DNA from: Imperialibacter sp040222815
GTDB taxonomy: Bacteria; Bacteroidota; Bacteroidia; Cytophagales; Cyclobacteriaceae
Assembly: GCF_040222815.1 (NCBI RefSeq)
Contig: NZ_JAVKCH010000015.1
Span: 434,001 to 498,000, forward strand
Direction: 5' to 3'
Length of the DNA stretch: 64,000 nt
This document shows, piece by piece, positions 17,277-24,480 of this stretch; the first letter of the stretch is position 1, and every line of letters starts with the position of its first letter. The position numbers and the translations under genes are program-made. The notes under the pieces were generated by a model. The model had not been told where the DNA came from. It did no database searches and saw only the letters and a list, made by a program, of their open reading frames with translations.

Positions 17277-18161
17277 ATGAAAAAACTTAGCTATTTATTG
17301 GCCGCTGCCGTTTTGGTGGCCTGCCAAAGTGGAAAGAAGACAGAGGAAGCTGTGGTGGAGGAAACACCAGCGACCACCGTTTCACTTGTGAAAAAATGGG
17401 AGACTGACACAACGCTGACTACGCCTGAGTCTGTTTACTACGATGTAACCAATGGCGTGCTGTACGTTGCCTGCATCGGAGCGGTGCCACCGGATGCGAA
17501 AGATGGCGACGGATTTATAGCCAAAGTAGGGCTTGACGGAGCCATCATCGATACCCAATGGGTGGTAGGGTTGGACGGCCCTAAAGGTATGGGCATGGTA
17601 GGCAACCTGCTTTACGTAAGCAACATCGACGAAGTGGTGGAGATAGATGTCAACACCGGTGAGATCACTAATAGGTTTCCGGTAGAAGGAGCCTCCTTCC
17701 TCAACGATATTACTGTTGACGCTTCAGGAACTGTTTATATCAGCGATTCGGGCGTGAGCAAAATCTTTGCGCTGTCCAACGGTGCTGTGGCACTGTGGAC
17801 AGAAGGCGAGGTCCTTGGCGGCCCCAATGGCCTTTTGGCTGAAGACGGCAGGCTAATGGTGGCTTCTTTCGGCGCTGGCAAATTCAGCACTATAAATGTT
17901 GCCGATAAGGACGTCAAAATGGTGGTCGACTCAATACCCGGCGGCGACGGCGTGGTGGCGCTCGACGGAGACTACTTTGTGTCTAACTGGAACGGCGAGG
18001 TGTACTACGTGACAGAAGACTGGAAGAAAACAAAACTGCTTGACACCAAGGCAGCCGGAGCCAATGCGGCGGATATTGAAATTGCGGCGGATCAAAGTTT
18101 ATTGTTTGTTCCTACGTTTTTCGCCAACACAGTGGTCGCTTATGACATCGTGAAAGAGTAG
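17277..18161 (+). CDS. SMP-30/gluconolactonase-like beta-propeller lipoprotein
   Basis: A 294-residue lipoprotein with a six-bladed NHL/SMP-30-type propeller. The signal peptide KLSYLLAAAVLVACQSGKK ends in a lipobox. The mature protein shows repeated blades such as PESVYYDVTNGVLYVACIG, GPKGMGMVGNLLYVSNI, FLNDITVDASGTVYISDSG, GPNGLLAEDGRLMVASFG and DIEIAADQSLLFVPTFFAN. Conserved Asn/Asp in N-DI and GPNG blades are typical of metal-binding SMP-30 relatives, but the substrate cannot be read from sequence. It sits in the cell envelope. It has its own -7 element and lies upstream of a bidirectional terminator, so it is probably monocistronic. Confidence 0.8.
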   Translation: MKKLSYLLAAAVLVACQSGKKTEEAVVEETPATTVSLVKKWETDTTLTTPESVYYDVTNGVLYVACIGAVPPDAKDGDGFIAKVGLDGAIIDTQWVVGLDGPKGMGMVGNLLYVSNIDEVVEIDVNTGEITNRFPVEGASFLNDITVDASGTVYISDSGVSKIFALSNGAVALWTEGEVLGGPNGLLAEDGRLMVASFGAGKFSTINVADKDVKMVVDSIPGGDGVVALDGDYFVSNWNGEVYYVTEDWKKTKLLDTKAAGANAADIEIAADQSLLFVPTFFANTVVAYDIVKE

Positions 18162-18379
18162 TCTTCTGTTTTAGAAAATCCGTAGCCACTCGAAAAGACA
18201 GAATTTTATGGTTCTCCGTCGTTTCAATAATTCACTTTATTGGCGGAGTGGTGGTCATCGGATGGAATAGAGAATACCTGGTGCCCAAAGATTGGTGGTT
18301 TTCAGCGACAGATGCCGTATTGGCCGGTGCAGGCTCGGCTTATTTTGGCCCCAGGCTGTCGACGTCGTTAAAGCCATAA
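18146..18379 (+). pseudogene. Possible remnant of a small membrane protein gene
   Basis: An open frame from 18146 to a TAA at 18379 encodes a plausible membrane peptide: a hydrophobic stretch ILWFSVVSIIHFIGGVVVIG, then WNREYLVPKDWWFSATDAV and LAGAGSAYFGPRLSTSLKP. It has no ATG, and the only usual start codons are GTGs inside the first hydrophobic segment. The 5' end therefore looks lost or the gene uses an unusual start. The hydrophobic segment plus a following Gly-rich helix suggests a two-helix membrane protein, but I do not recognise the family. The SMP-30-like gene ends within its first codons in another frame. Confidence 0.3.
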
Positions 18380-18402
18380 GATCTAACAAAAATGCCTGAC
18401 TC

Positions 18403-18438
18403 AAAAAAAACAGGCTGGTTTCTCCAGTCTGTTTTTTT
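18403..18438. terminator. Bidirectional intrinsic terminator
   Basis: An A-run, ACAGGCTGG, a 5-nt loop, CCAGTCTGT and a T-run make a 9-bp stem (one G-T pair) flanked by A and T tracts. It works in both orientations, ending the rightward transcript from 17277 and the leftward operon whose last gene stops at 18473. Confidence 0.85.
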
Positions 18439-18472
18439 AGTATAAACCATTCATAAACCTCAGGCTATTGGC

Positions 18473-19099
18473 TTAAAACCTGCCTAGCCTGATCGAAAAC
18501 GTTCCTCCCCAGCTGGTCAAATCATCGTCCGAAATGTTTCTCAGGTCCGACCCTTTTATGAGGCGATAGGTAGCTCCCACCCCCACCCGCAAAAATTGCG
18601 TGATATTGACTTCCAGCTGAGCACTAGGCTTCACTACGAAAAACGCTGTTGACTCAAGCACATACTCCTTATCGAAGGAAGTAGGGAAATACTGCTTGTC
18701 GACAATGTGAAAAGCACCGGCACCAAATAGTACCGGAATCGTTAAGTGCACCACTTCGTTAGGAAACAAGATGCCCCCAAGGTACAGACCTCCATAGCCA
18801 CCTTCGATATTGAACATAGCGCCTGTCTCACTTCTGAATTGATTCTCGGTAGAGATTCCGTAGCCCGCCAGCCCGAACATCACGTGCTTGTTGATGATAG
18901 CACCCCCGTAGACTCCCAGCAGAAGGCTTCTTTCCTGATACACATCGGTGATGTTGATATCCACACCGCCGAAACCCTTTATTTCATTTTCCTTGCTAAA
19001 AAGAGACTTGATCTCCTCGGGGTTCTCAATACCCTGTGCAGCACTACTGAGCCAGCCACAGCTGATAGAAAGTATAAAAACAATTTTGACAGCTCTCAT
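18473..19099 (-). CDS. Outer-membrane beta-barrel protein
   Basis: A 208-residue exported protein with a signal peptide (VKIVFILSISCGWLSSAAQG) and a barrel-like mature part of about eight amphipathic strands, for example SLLLGVYGGAIINKHVMFGL, YGGLYLGGILFPNEVVHLTI, AQLEVNITQFLRVGVGATYR, ending in the barrel-closing TFSIRLGRF with a terminal Phe. The function is unknown. It is the last gene of the sigma / anti-sigma / DUF4097 / barrel operon, 9 nt after the other barrel gene, so its expression is probably tied to that ECF sigma factor. Confidence 0.75.
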   Translation of the reverse strand: MRAVKIVFILSISCGWLSSAAQGIENPEEIKSLFSKENEIKGFGGVDINITDVYQERSLLLGVYGGAIINKHVMFGLAGYGISTENQFRSETGAMFNIEGGYGGLYLGGILFPNEVVHLTIPVLFGAGAFHIVDKQYFPTSFDKEYVLESTAFFVVKPSAQLEVNITQFLRVGVGATYRLIKGSDLRNISDDDLTSWGGTFSIRLGRF

Positions 19100-19108
19100 C
19101 GATCTTTA

Positions 19109-19648
19109 TTAAAAAATGTACTTAAATGAAATGGCTGAGTCCCAGAACCTCGAATCCGTTTTCCTGAAACCGATGTAGTCGAAATACGGCTTTACATCAA
19201 AAGAAACCGTAATTGGAGCCGCCAGCCACCGGTATTCCACACCAATAAGAAAGTCAGCGCCCATTGTAAAAAACGTAGCTCCGTTTTCGTAGTTAAACGC
19301 ACTCCCGTCTGTCCCTACCAATATCTTGGTCAAGTTGTTTCGCTCCTCAAATCCGAAATGGCCACCAGCACCGTAGTAGGCGTAGAAGTTTGGAGAAAAA
19401 GCCAAATCCATTGGCACATGAAAAACATACATAGTAGTGAGCTGCAAGCCTTCGTGCCTGCCACTTACCATGATTTCCAGTGCCTCTTCGGTCACCAGAA
19501 ATTTCTTGTACGTCAACGCCGACGTAGCACCAAACCGAACACCCGCTGACTGTGAATATTCCTGCGTCGTTTGCGCATTGGCCAATTGACATGCACCAAG
19601 ACTAAGGGCAGCTACCAACAGCTGCACACCAAAAAATAATCTCTTCAT
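19109..19648 (-). CDS. Outer-membrane beta-barrel protein
   Basis: A 179-residue exported barrel: signal peptide LFFGVQLLVAALSLGACQLA-NA, early strand AGVRFGATSALTYKKFL, and strands YAYYGAGGHFGFEERN, FFTMGADFLIGVEYRWLAAP and the C-terminal DSAISFKYIF with the closing Phe. A Cys near residue 20 could be a lipobox, but the ANAQ cleavage site is more likely. Its function is unknown; similar small barrels follow ECF sigma operons in many Bacteroidota. It lies 8 nt after the DUF4097-like gene. Confidence 0.75.
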   Translation of the reverse strand: MKRLFFGVQLLVAALSLGACQLANAQTTQEYSQSAGVRFGATSALTYKKFLVTEEALEIMVSGRHEGLQLTTMYVFHVPMDLAFSPNFYAYYGAGGHFGFEERNNLTKILVGTDGSAFNYENGATFFTMGADFLIGVEYRWLAAPITVSFDVKPYFDYIGFRKTDSRFWDSAISFKYIF

Positions 19649-19656
19649 TGTTAGTA

Positions 19657-20805
19657 TTAGTTCTTCGTAAACGGCAACGCCTCCATATAGCGCAGGGTTA
19701 CCGAGGCACCTTGCAAGTCCAGTTGCATGATGCCTTGTTTGTCATTTGTTCTACCCACCTGGCCAGTCAACTGGATGTAACCCTCCTTGCCGTCCACTGG
19801 GCTATTATTAAGCGTGGGAATCCAGTTTCCCGGGATATAAATCTTATCCTGCTCCGCCTTGATATCAAGATTTACCCAACTGGCAGGATCCATGGTCACA
19901 TCCAGGTCCGTGTACTTGCTTGCCAGCCGCACCTTTGCAAAGTCTTTATTAAGGTTGTGAAGTATCACCTGCCCGTAGTTCACCTCCAAATCAAGGATCT
20001 CCTGAATTTCTCCCAGTGTCCAATCAGTAAACATCCCTTTGCCGCTGATCCAACCAACCTTCTGAAAACTAAGCTTATCGTTTCTGGAATCCACCCTGGC
20101 AGAAAGCGCACTCTCTACCCTCAGTTCGGAAGTCATCGATTGTAGAATGATACCCTTTGCCTGCTGAATGTCGACCTGAGCAGCCTTAAGCGTCAGCTCC
20201 ACATCATGCACCCGTCTTATATTCGCCTTACCAAAACTCAAGTCAACGATCGACTTACCCTTCAACTCATTCGCCTTCAAATCACCATGCGCAAGGGTAA
20301 GTCTGATGGGGCCCCCATGATCGGCAATGAAAACATTCCCAAAGCGATTGTCCAAAAATAGGCTTGCTCCCTCCGGCAAGGTTATCTCGTAATCTATGGT
20401 CAGCTTGTTGCTGCTCAAAACCGTCTTCGACACATCGCCAACCGTGTTAAGCAATTCCTTAAAGGTTCCGCTGCCCCTGTCCAGCACAGTTTCAACGGTT
20501 AAAAAAGAGCCAAGATTGCTAAAGTCAATTTCTACCCTCTCCATCAGCTTTTGAGTGGACCTGGAATCCTTGGCATAGGCGGTTATCTCCACCGAGATAA
20601 GCACAGAATCTTTTGCCCACGACTTTATTGCCACCCGTCCGTATTTATTGCTCACGTCAACAGTAACGTCCTTCGGAACCTTGTACGCTTTGTTAATGCT
20701 CTTGGTCAGTCTCGTATCGCTCTGCGCTTGTGCGTGGTTTCCCGCCAACACAAGCAACAGCATGATCAACCACCTAAAGAGACGATTCTTTCCTGCCTGC
20801 TCCAT
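19657..20805 (-). CDS. DUF4097-like exported beta-strand repeat protein
   Basis: A 382-residue exported protein, signal peptide LIMLLLVLAGNHAQAQS, followed by a repetitive beta-helix-like chain. Strands recur as VTVDVSNKYGRVAIKSW, LFLDNRFGNVFIADHG, GDLKANELKGKSIVDLSFGKA and SKYTDLDVTMD, the pattern of DUF4097/DUF2807 adhesin-like repeats. The role is unknown; location is the periplasm or cell surface. Its start at 20805 overlaps the preceding anti-sigma-like gene by 32 nt, so translation is probably coupled and the protein may be an effector of the sigma/anti-sigma pair. Confidence 0.7.
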   Translation of the reverse strand: MEQAGKNRLFRWLIMLLLVLAGNHAQAQSDTRLTKSINKAYKVPKDVTVDVSNKYGRVAIKSWAKDSVLISVEITAYAKDSRSTQKLMERVEIDFSNLGSFLTVETVLDRGSGTFKELLNTVGDVSKTVLSSNKLTIDYEITLPEGASLFLDNRFGNVFIADHGGPIRLTLAHGDLKANELKGKSIVDLSFGKANIRRVHDVELTLKAAQVDIQQAKGIILQSMTSELRVESALSARVDSRNDKLSFQKVGWISGKGMFTDWTLGEIQEILDLEVNYGQVILHNLNKDFAKVRLASKYTDLDVTMDPASWVNLDIKAEQDKIYIPGNWIPTLNNSPVDGKEGYIQLTGQVGRTNDKQGIMQLDLQGASVTLRYMEALPFTKN

Positions 20806-21325
20806 TTTTTGCCTCCTTTATCTGTGCCAGTATCCTGTCGAGGATGTCCAGCTTAATTTTATAATTGACGATCATTGCATGAATGACCTCCTCATTGTCT
20901 ACGTTGTCAGCCAGGTCAGTCTGCAGCTCTGTATAGGCCTGATCGAGGGCCAGCATGTCCTCTACTACTTCCTTGTCTACCCACTGCCCATTGGCTTCTA
21001 TTTCGTTCATTTTTTCAGAAATCATCATAGCATAATACTGCTCAGTCTCTGCCATTTCTGGCGACACCATAGAAAGTGTCGGTTGCGACTTTGATGATCC
21101 CGCACCGTTCCACATGAATGTGATGGATGCTGCCAACAACAATGTAACAGCAGCGGCCGCCCGGGCTACCTTACCGCTCCAGCCCCACATGGGCACCACC
21201 TTTCTTGATTTCTTACCGCCATTGAGTCGCTTGTCAATGTTTTCCCAGGCCAAGTCAAGGTCTGTATCGAAAACATCGAAGCTGTCCCGGCGCTCGTCAA
21301 TGTTCTTTTTTAGAAAATCTGTCAT
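20774..21325 (-). CDS. Probable membrane anti-sigma factor
   Basis: A 183-residue protein with a soluble N-terminal part (about 45 residues: DFLKKNIDERRDSFDVFDTD), one transmembrane helix near 52-68 (KVARAAAAVTLLLAASITFM), and a periplasmic helical tail rich in Glu/Asp (MAETEQYYAMMISEKMNEIE). No zinc-binding HxxxCxxC motif is present. The start overlaps the ECF sigma gene stop by 4 nt, which is the main reason for calling it an anti-sigma factor: it would hold the sigma at the membrane until an envelope signal. The family is otherwise unknown to me. Confidence 0.65.
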   Translation of the reverse strand: MTDFLKKNIDERRDSFDVFDTDLDLAWENIDKRLNGGKKSRKVVPMWGWSGKVARAAAAVTLLLAASITFMWNGAGSSKSQPTLSMVSPEMAETEQYYAMMISEKMNEIEANGQWVDKEVVEDMLALDQAYTELQTDLADNVDNEEVIHAMIVNYKIKLDILDRILAQIKEAKNGAGRKESSL

Positions 21326-21885
21326 TGGTTGGCTACTTTCAATTTTTCCATTCCTAACAAGTCTCTCACTTTTGCTTTGCCTTTACAGTACTGGGCCTTC
21401 GAAGCCGACTCCGTTATACCCAATATTTGCCCGATCTCTCCATGATCATACCCTTCAAAGAGGTACAGGTTCATCACTGTTTTACAACCCACCGAAATCT
21501 GATCCATGGCCTGTAGTATTTTACCAGCCTCCATTCGGACATAGTAGTTATCGTGATCGTCCTCATAGGCCAGGTCAAACTTTTCCTCAATGCTGATGGT
21601 GAAAAGTCGCCTTTTTCTAAGCGTATTGATGCAATGATTCACCACCACCCGCTTGATCCACGCAGGGAAAGTCTTGGGCTGCTGGAGCTTCTTCAGGCTG
21701 GCAAAGGCATCGACAAAGGCATCCTGAAGCACATCTCTGGCTTCTTCCTCATCCCCTATCATCCGGCGACAGATATTGTACATAGCCTTTGAGTATAGCT
21801 TGTACAACTCATTGATCGCCCGACGATCACCCTCCTGGCTCCTCACCACAAGGTATTCCTGTAAACTCGCACTTTCTGAATCCAA
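21322..21885 (-). CDS. ECF RNA polymerase sigma factor
   Basis: A 187-residue sigma-70 family protein with region 2 (AINELYKLYSKAMYNICRRM, then EEEARDVLQDAFVDAFASLK) and region 4 (MDQISVGCKTVMNLYLFEGY, then HGEIGQILGITESASKAQYC). The linker is short, as in the ECF group. The start is not ATG: a stop precedes a TTG at 21885 (MDSESASLQEY) in frame, and GTGs at residues 13-14 are the alternatives. It heads an operon with a membrane anti-sigma-like protein, a DUF4097-like protein and two barrels, which implies control of an envelope response, possibly including its own operon. Confidence 0.88.
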   Translation of the reverse strand: MDSESASLQEYLVVRSQEGDRRAINELYKLYSKAMYNICRRMIGDEEEARDVLQDAFVDAFASLKKLQQPKTFPAWIKRVVVNHCINTLRKRRLFTISIEEKFDLAYEDDHDNYYVRMEAGKILQAMDQISVGCKTVMNLYLFEGYDHGEIGQILGITESASKAQYCKGKAKVRDLLGMEKLKVANQ

Positions 21886-21963
21886 TTTCTAATTAGGTTG
21901 CAAGGTAAAAGACATCCAAAAAATGAATAGGTTTCGATTGAGTCGGTTGGAGCAAAAAAATAT

Positions 21964-22584
21964 TTAGCTTCTCGCTAAAAGGTAAGTACCTATCATTCCT
22001 TTACAATACGTGGCACTCTGCTTAATGTTCCACCCACTTCTGGCAAATGCCTCCTGCCACTTGGGAAGCCTATATGCCTCAATATCACAAGTTAAGCGAA
22101 AAAATAAGTACATGCATCGGATAAGCAGAGATTTGAGCCCACCCTTTGCCTGTTCCACAAAATCAGTCACGATCAACAGTGTGTTGGGACTACTAATTTG
22201 AGTTAGTGACTTCACAATACTTTCCACCGACTCGTCGGAGAACATGTCCAGAAAAAAAGGCAGTAACACCAGCTCATAAGAGCCAGTTTCGTGGCGGGTC
22301 GTAAAGTCCGCCTCCACAAAGAAAATGTCCATGTCAGGCGTCGTTCTCGACCGGGCCTTTGCGATCATGGTCGGCGACTTCTCAATAAAAACAAGCTGGC
22401 TATCCGGATGCTGCCTGAAGTATTCTTCAAAAAACCGGCCAGTACCACCCCCTGCTACCAGTGTAGACTTAACATTCACTGCCGTTCCGAAGAAGTGGCA
22501 TTGGCTCTTATCAATACACTTTCCAAAGACGAGCCGTGCCAGCAAGTCATACACAGGAGCCAAAAGGTTAAATCCATTGGCCAT
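21964..22584 (-). CDS. Class I SAM-dependent methyltransferase
   Basis: A 206-residue methyltransferase. The SAM-binding motif I is STLVAGGGTGRFFEEYF near residues 40-55, followed by the acidic end of strand 2 LVFIEKSPTMIAKAR and motif III YELVLLPFFLDMF. The N-terminus MANGFNLLAPVYDLLARLVF resembles quinone-type (UbiE-like) methyltransferases. It starts 1 nt after the stop of the UbiA-like membrane gene, so the two are co-translated; a lipid or prenylated substrate is a reasonable inference, but the substrate is not known. Confidence 0.75.
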   Translation of the reverse strand: MANGFNLLAPVYDLLARLVFGKCIDKSQCHFFGTAVNVKSTLVAGGGTGRFFEEYFRQHPDSQLVFIEKSPTMIAKARSRTTPDMDIFFVEADFTTRHETGSYELVLLPFFLDMFSDESVESIVKSLTQISSPNTLLIVTDFVEQAKGGLKSLLIRCMYLFFRLTCDIEAYRLPKWQEAFARSGWNIKQSATYCKGMIGTYLLARS

Positions 22585-22585
22585 G

Positions 22586-23407
22586 TTAAATCAAAAGAAA
22601 TATCGGCATCAGAAAAATGCCATCGCCAATGAGCCGATAGGTAAGAGAGGTTTCAAAATCAGCCATTCGCTGATAAAGTATCCAAAGAACTCCCAGCATC
22701 AACATCAGCAACCCTTGCAAAGGAAGTAGGCTGCCACTAAACCAGGAGAGGCCAGCTATCCCAATAACCGCTACAGTAAAAGCAGCCCGCAACAGCAAAC
22801 GTATTTTTTCAGGTTTCCACCGGGTTATGAGTGATTCCTGACTATCGGCCATGTCGTACTGCCGCTCTTGCCGGGAGAATAGAACCAGGTTGATAAAAGC
22901 AATGAGGAATATCACTATAAGAATCAGCAGATCTACAGGCCGCACACCGCTGTTCGCTAAGGCCCTGGGTGCCAGCGAAATTCCGGCGGTATAAAGCGCC
23001 GCCACAACTACCTCTTTAGGCAGGCTCCGGGTCGACAAAAATACCCACAGCAAATAAAGCAGGCAGCTTCCCATCACCAGCACCCCATAAAGCAACACCG
23101 GCGCTGGCAAATAAATCAGCGAACTGAGGCCGGCGCAGCCCACCATCACAAGGACTGTAAGCAACTGAGAGAAGTGCTCCTGGTAGAAATGATGCCGGGG
23201 GTTACTGGCCAATGCGGGTATTTTTCTGGCATCAAAAAGCCGGTCGAGAATATAGATAAACCAAACAGCCAAAAACAGGGAGACATAAACGGAGGCTGGC
23301 ACATGGGCACCGCAGGTAGAGGCAACAACCATCGACATGACAACAGCACCCAGAGCTACCTCCAGGCTGCCGTGTTTAAGCAGTCCTATCATGAAAGACC
23401 TGCCCAT
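22586..23407 (-). CDS. UbiA-superfamily-like integral membrane protein (degenerate motifs)
   Basis: A 273-residue protein with about eight transmembrane helices. It has an aspartate-rich motif after helix 2 (FIYILDRLFDARKIPAL) and a second in the middle loop (RQERQYDMADSQESL), placed like the two prenyl-diphosphate-binding motifs of UbiA prenyltransferases. Each lacks part of the consensus: the Asn before the first Asp and the last Asp of the second motif. It is therefore a divergent member or a structural relative. The start is ATG 23407 (preceded by two in-frame TTG) and lies inside the T-tract of the terminator-like repeat at 23411-23450. It is followed without a gap by a methyltransferase gene. 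Confidence 0.6.
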   Translation of the reverse strand: MGRSFMIGLLKHGSLEVALGAVVMSMVVASTCGAHVPASVYVSLFLAVWFIYILDRLFDARKIPALASNPRHHFYQEHFSQLLTVLVMVGCAGLSSLIYLPAPVLLYGVLVMGSCLLYLLWVFLSTRSLPKEVVVAALYTAGISLAPRALANSGVRPVDLLILIVIFLIAFINLVLFSRQERQYDMADSQESLITRWKPEKIRLLLRAAFTVAVIGIAGLSWFSGSLLPLQGLLMLMLGVLWILYQRMADFETSLTYRLIGDGIFLMPIFLLI

Positions 23408-23410
23408 CAA

Positions 23411-23450
23411 CAAAAAAGCCCATGAATTTTCACGGGATCAATTTATCTTC
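23411..23450 (-). repeat. Left copy of the atpG terminator repeat
   Basis: This 40-bp stretch repeats the sequence at 26355-26395 in the same orientation. From the GCCCATGA arm through the CAATTTATCTTC tail, 30 of 33 bases match. On the minus strand it forms the same stem (tail, hairpin, T-run) and its T-run overlaps the start codons of the UbiA-like gene. The shared tail beyond the hairpin shows common descent rather than two similar terminators. Together the copies bracket the 23698-26300 genes. A 70-codon open frame at 23443-23655 (-) between the copies has no recognisable features. Confidence 0.75.
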
Positions 23451-23697
23451 TAAATTTCACTTTAGCTACTGTTCTGGGCTTCCGTGCTGCCAACAACTCA
23501 AAGCATCCGCCAGGGATTTGGTGAGCCCATGCCCAGCATTTGAAATGCAGGGCCCTATTCTTGTTGACAACTAATGACATTCGGGTCAAGGCACCATCGT
23601 CGACTGATATGACGGACATTGACGGCTCACAAAGCGGAATTCCACCGAAAAGCATAGAAAGTTATTGAAGGCATCAGAAATGGTAATATATTTAGAA

Positions 23698-24480
23698 ATG
23701 TTATATTCTGTAACCAGAGGAACAACCATAATTTCTGTCGTCTATTTTTTCCTTTTTACGCAAGAAGTGCGCTCACAATCGGTGTCACTAAGCTTTGAAT
23801 CTACCTATGGCACCTACAATATGGAAGATTTTAAGACGGCGCAAGATAACATTCCTTTCATTTTCCTTGGTTACGGAAGAATCAACCTGCCTTACAAGAT
23901 ATATAGCAACTTTGAACCATACTATGGCTACAATGGAATGCTGACTCTTCATCTTGAGAAGCTAGAAGTGTCAATTGAAAATGGGGCCAATTCAACTGGT
24001 TCCAGAATGAGCTATAAAGATTATTCGGGGACGTTTAAAAGTGATCAACTAGTGTCCAACAAGTACTGGGGCGCAGGAATATCAACATTTAAGATGTCGC
24101 TCACCGACGCCCTTTTTATTAGACCTCGCCTGGTATGTGGGGTTTCCCTATCCAGTTACAGCATGCGGAACCTCGCTGAATTGACTAATACCAATTCTTA
24201 TATCAACCAGTCAATCGCTGTGAAATCAAATCAACTTTTTTTTGAGCCGCAAGCTTCGATAGGCTTTACGAAGTATCGTTTCATAGTAAGTGCTAGTGTC
24301 GGCTACCATCTGCAGGTTGTGTCCCTAAAAGAAAAGGTTATTGAGGGTAGCGAGGCGGAATGGCAGGCTTATTTCCCTTCAGGCGAGCCGAAGCCCCAAT
24401 GGAATGGTGTTAGACTTAAAGCTGGTCTTGGCTTCATTCTCTTAAAAAAGAAGAGCAAAGCTATTATAACAAAAGCCTGA
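23698..24480 (+). CDS. Putative outer-membrane beta-barrel protein of an accessory module
   Basis: A 260-residue exported protein I do not recognise. The hydrophobic N-terminus TTIISVVYFFLFTQEVRSQS is a signal peptide. The rest alternates like a barrel, with strands VSLSFESTYGTYNMEDF, FIFLGYGRINLPYKIYSNF, GMLTLHLEKLEVSIENG, FFEPQASIGFTKYRFIVSAS and VRLKAGLGFILL. The preferred start is the ATG at 23698; an ATG at 23680 and a TTG at 23665 are alternatives. The stop overlaps the next gene in TGATG, so the two are co-translated. Base composition is richer in A+T than the flanking operons. Confidence 0.6.
   Translation: MLYSVTRGTTIISVVYFFLFTQEVRSQSVSLSFESTYGTYNMEDFKTAQDNIPFIFLGYGRINLPYKIYSNFEPYYGYNGMLTLHLEKLEVSIENGANSTGSRMSYKDYSGTFKSDQLVSNKYWGAGISTFKMSLTDALFIRPRLVCGVSLSSYSMRNLAELTNTNSYINQSIAVKSNQLFFEPQASIGFTKYRFIVSASVGYHLQVVSLKEKVIEGSEAEWQAYFPSGEPKPQWNGVRLKAGLGFILLKKKSKAIITKA

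Noticed and set aside
23443..23655. 70-codon minus-strand frame between the terminator copy and the accessory module
   Set aside because: It starts with ATG but has no recognisable domain, membrane segment or ribosome site, and its stop lies in the repeat. It could be a fragment, but I cannot support it.
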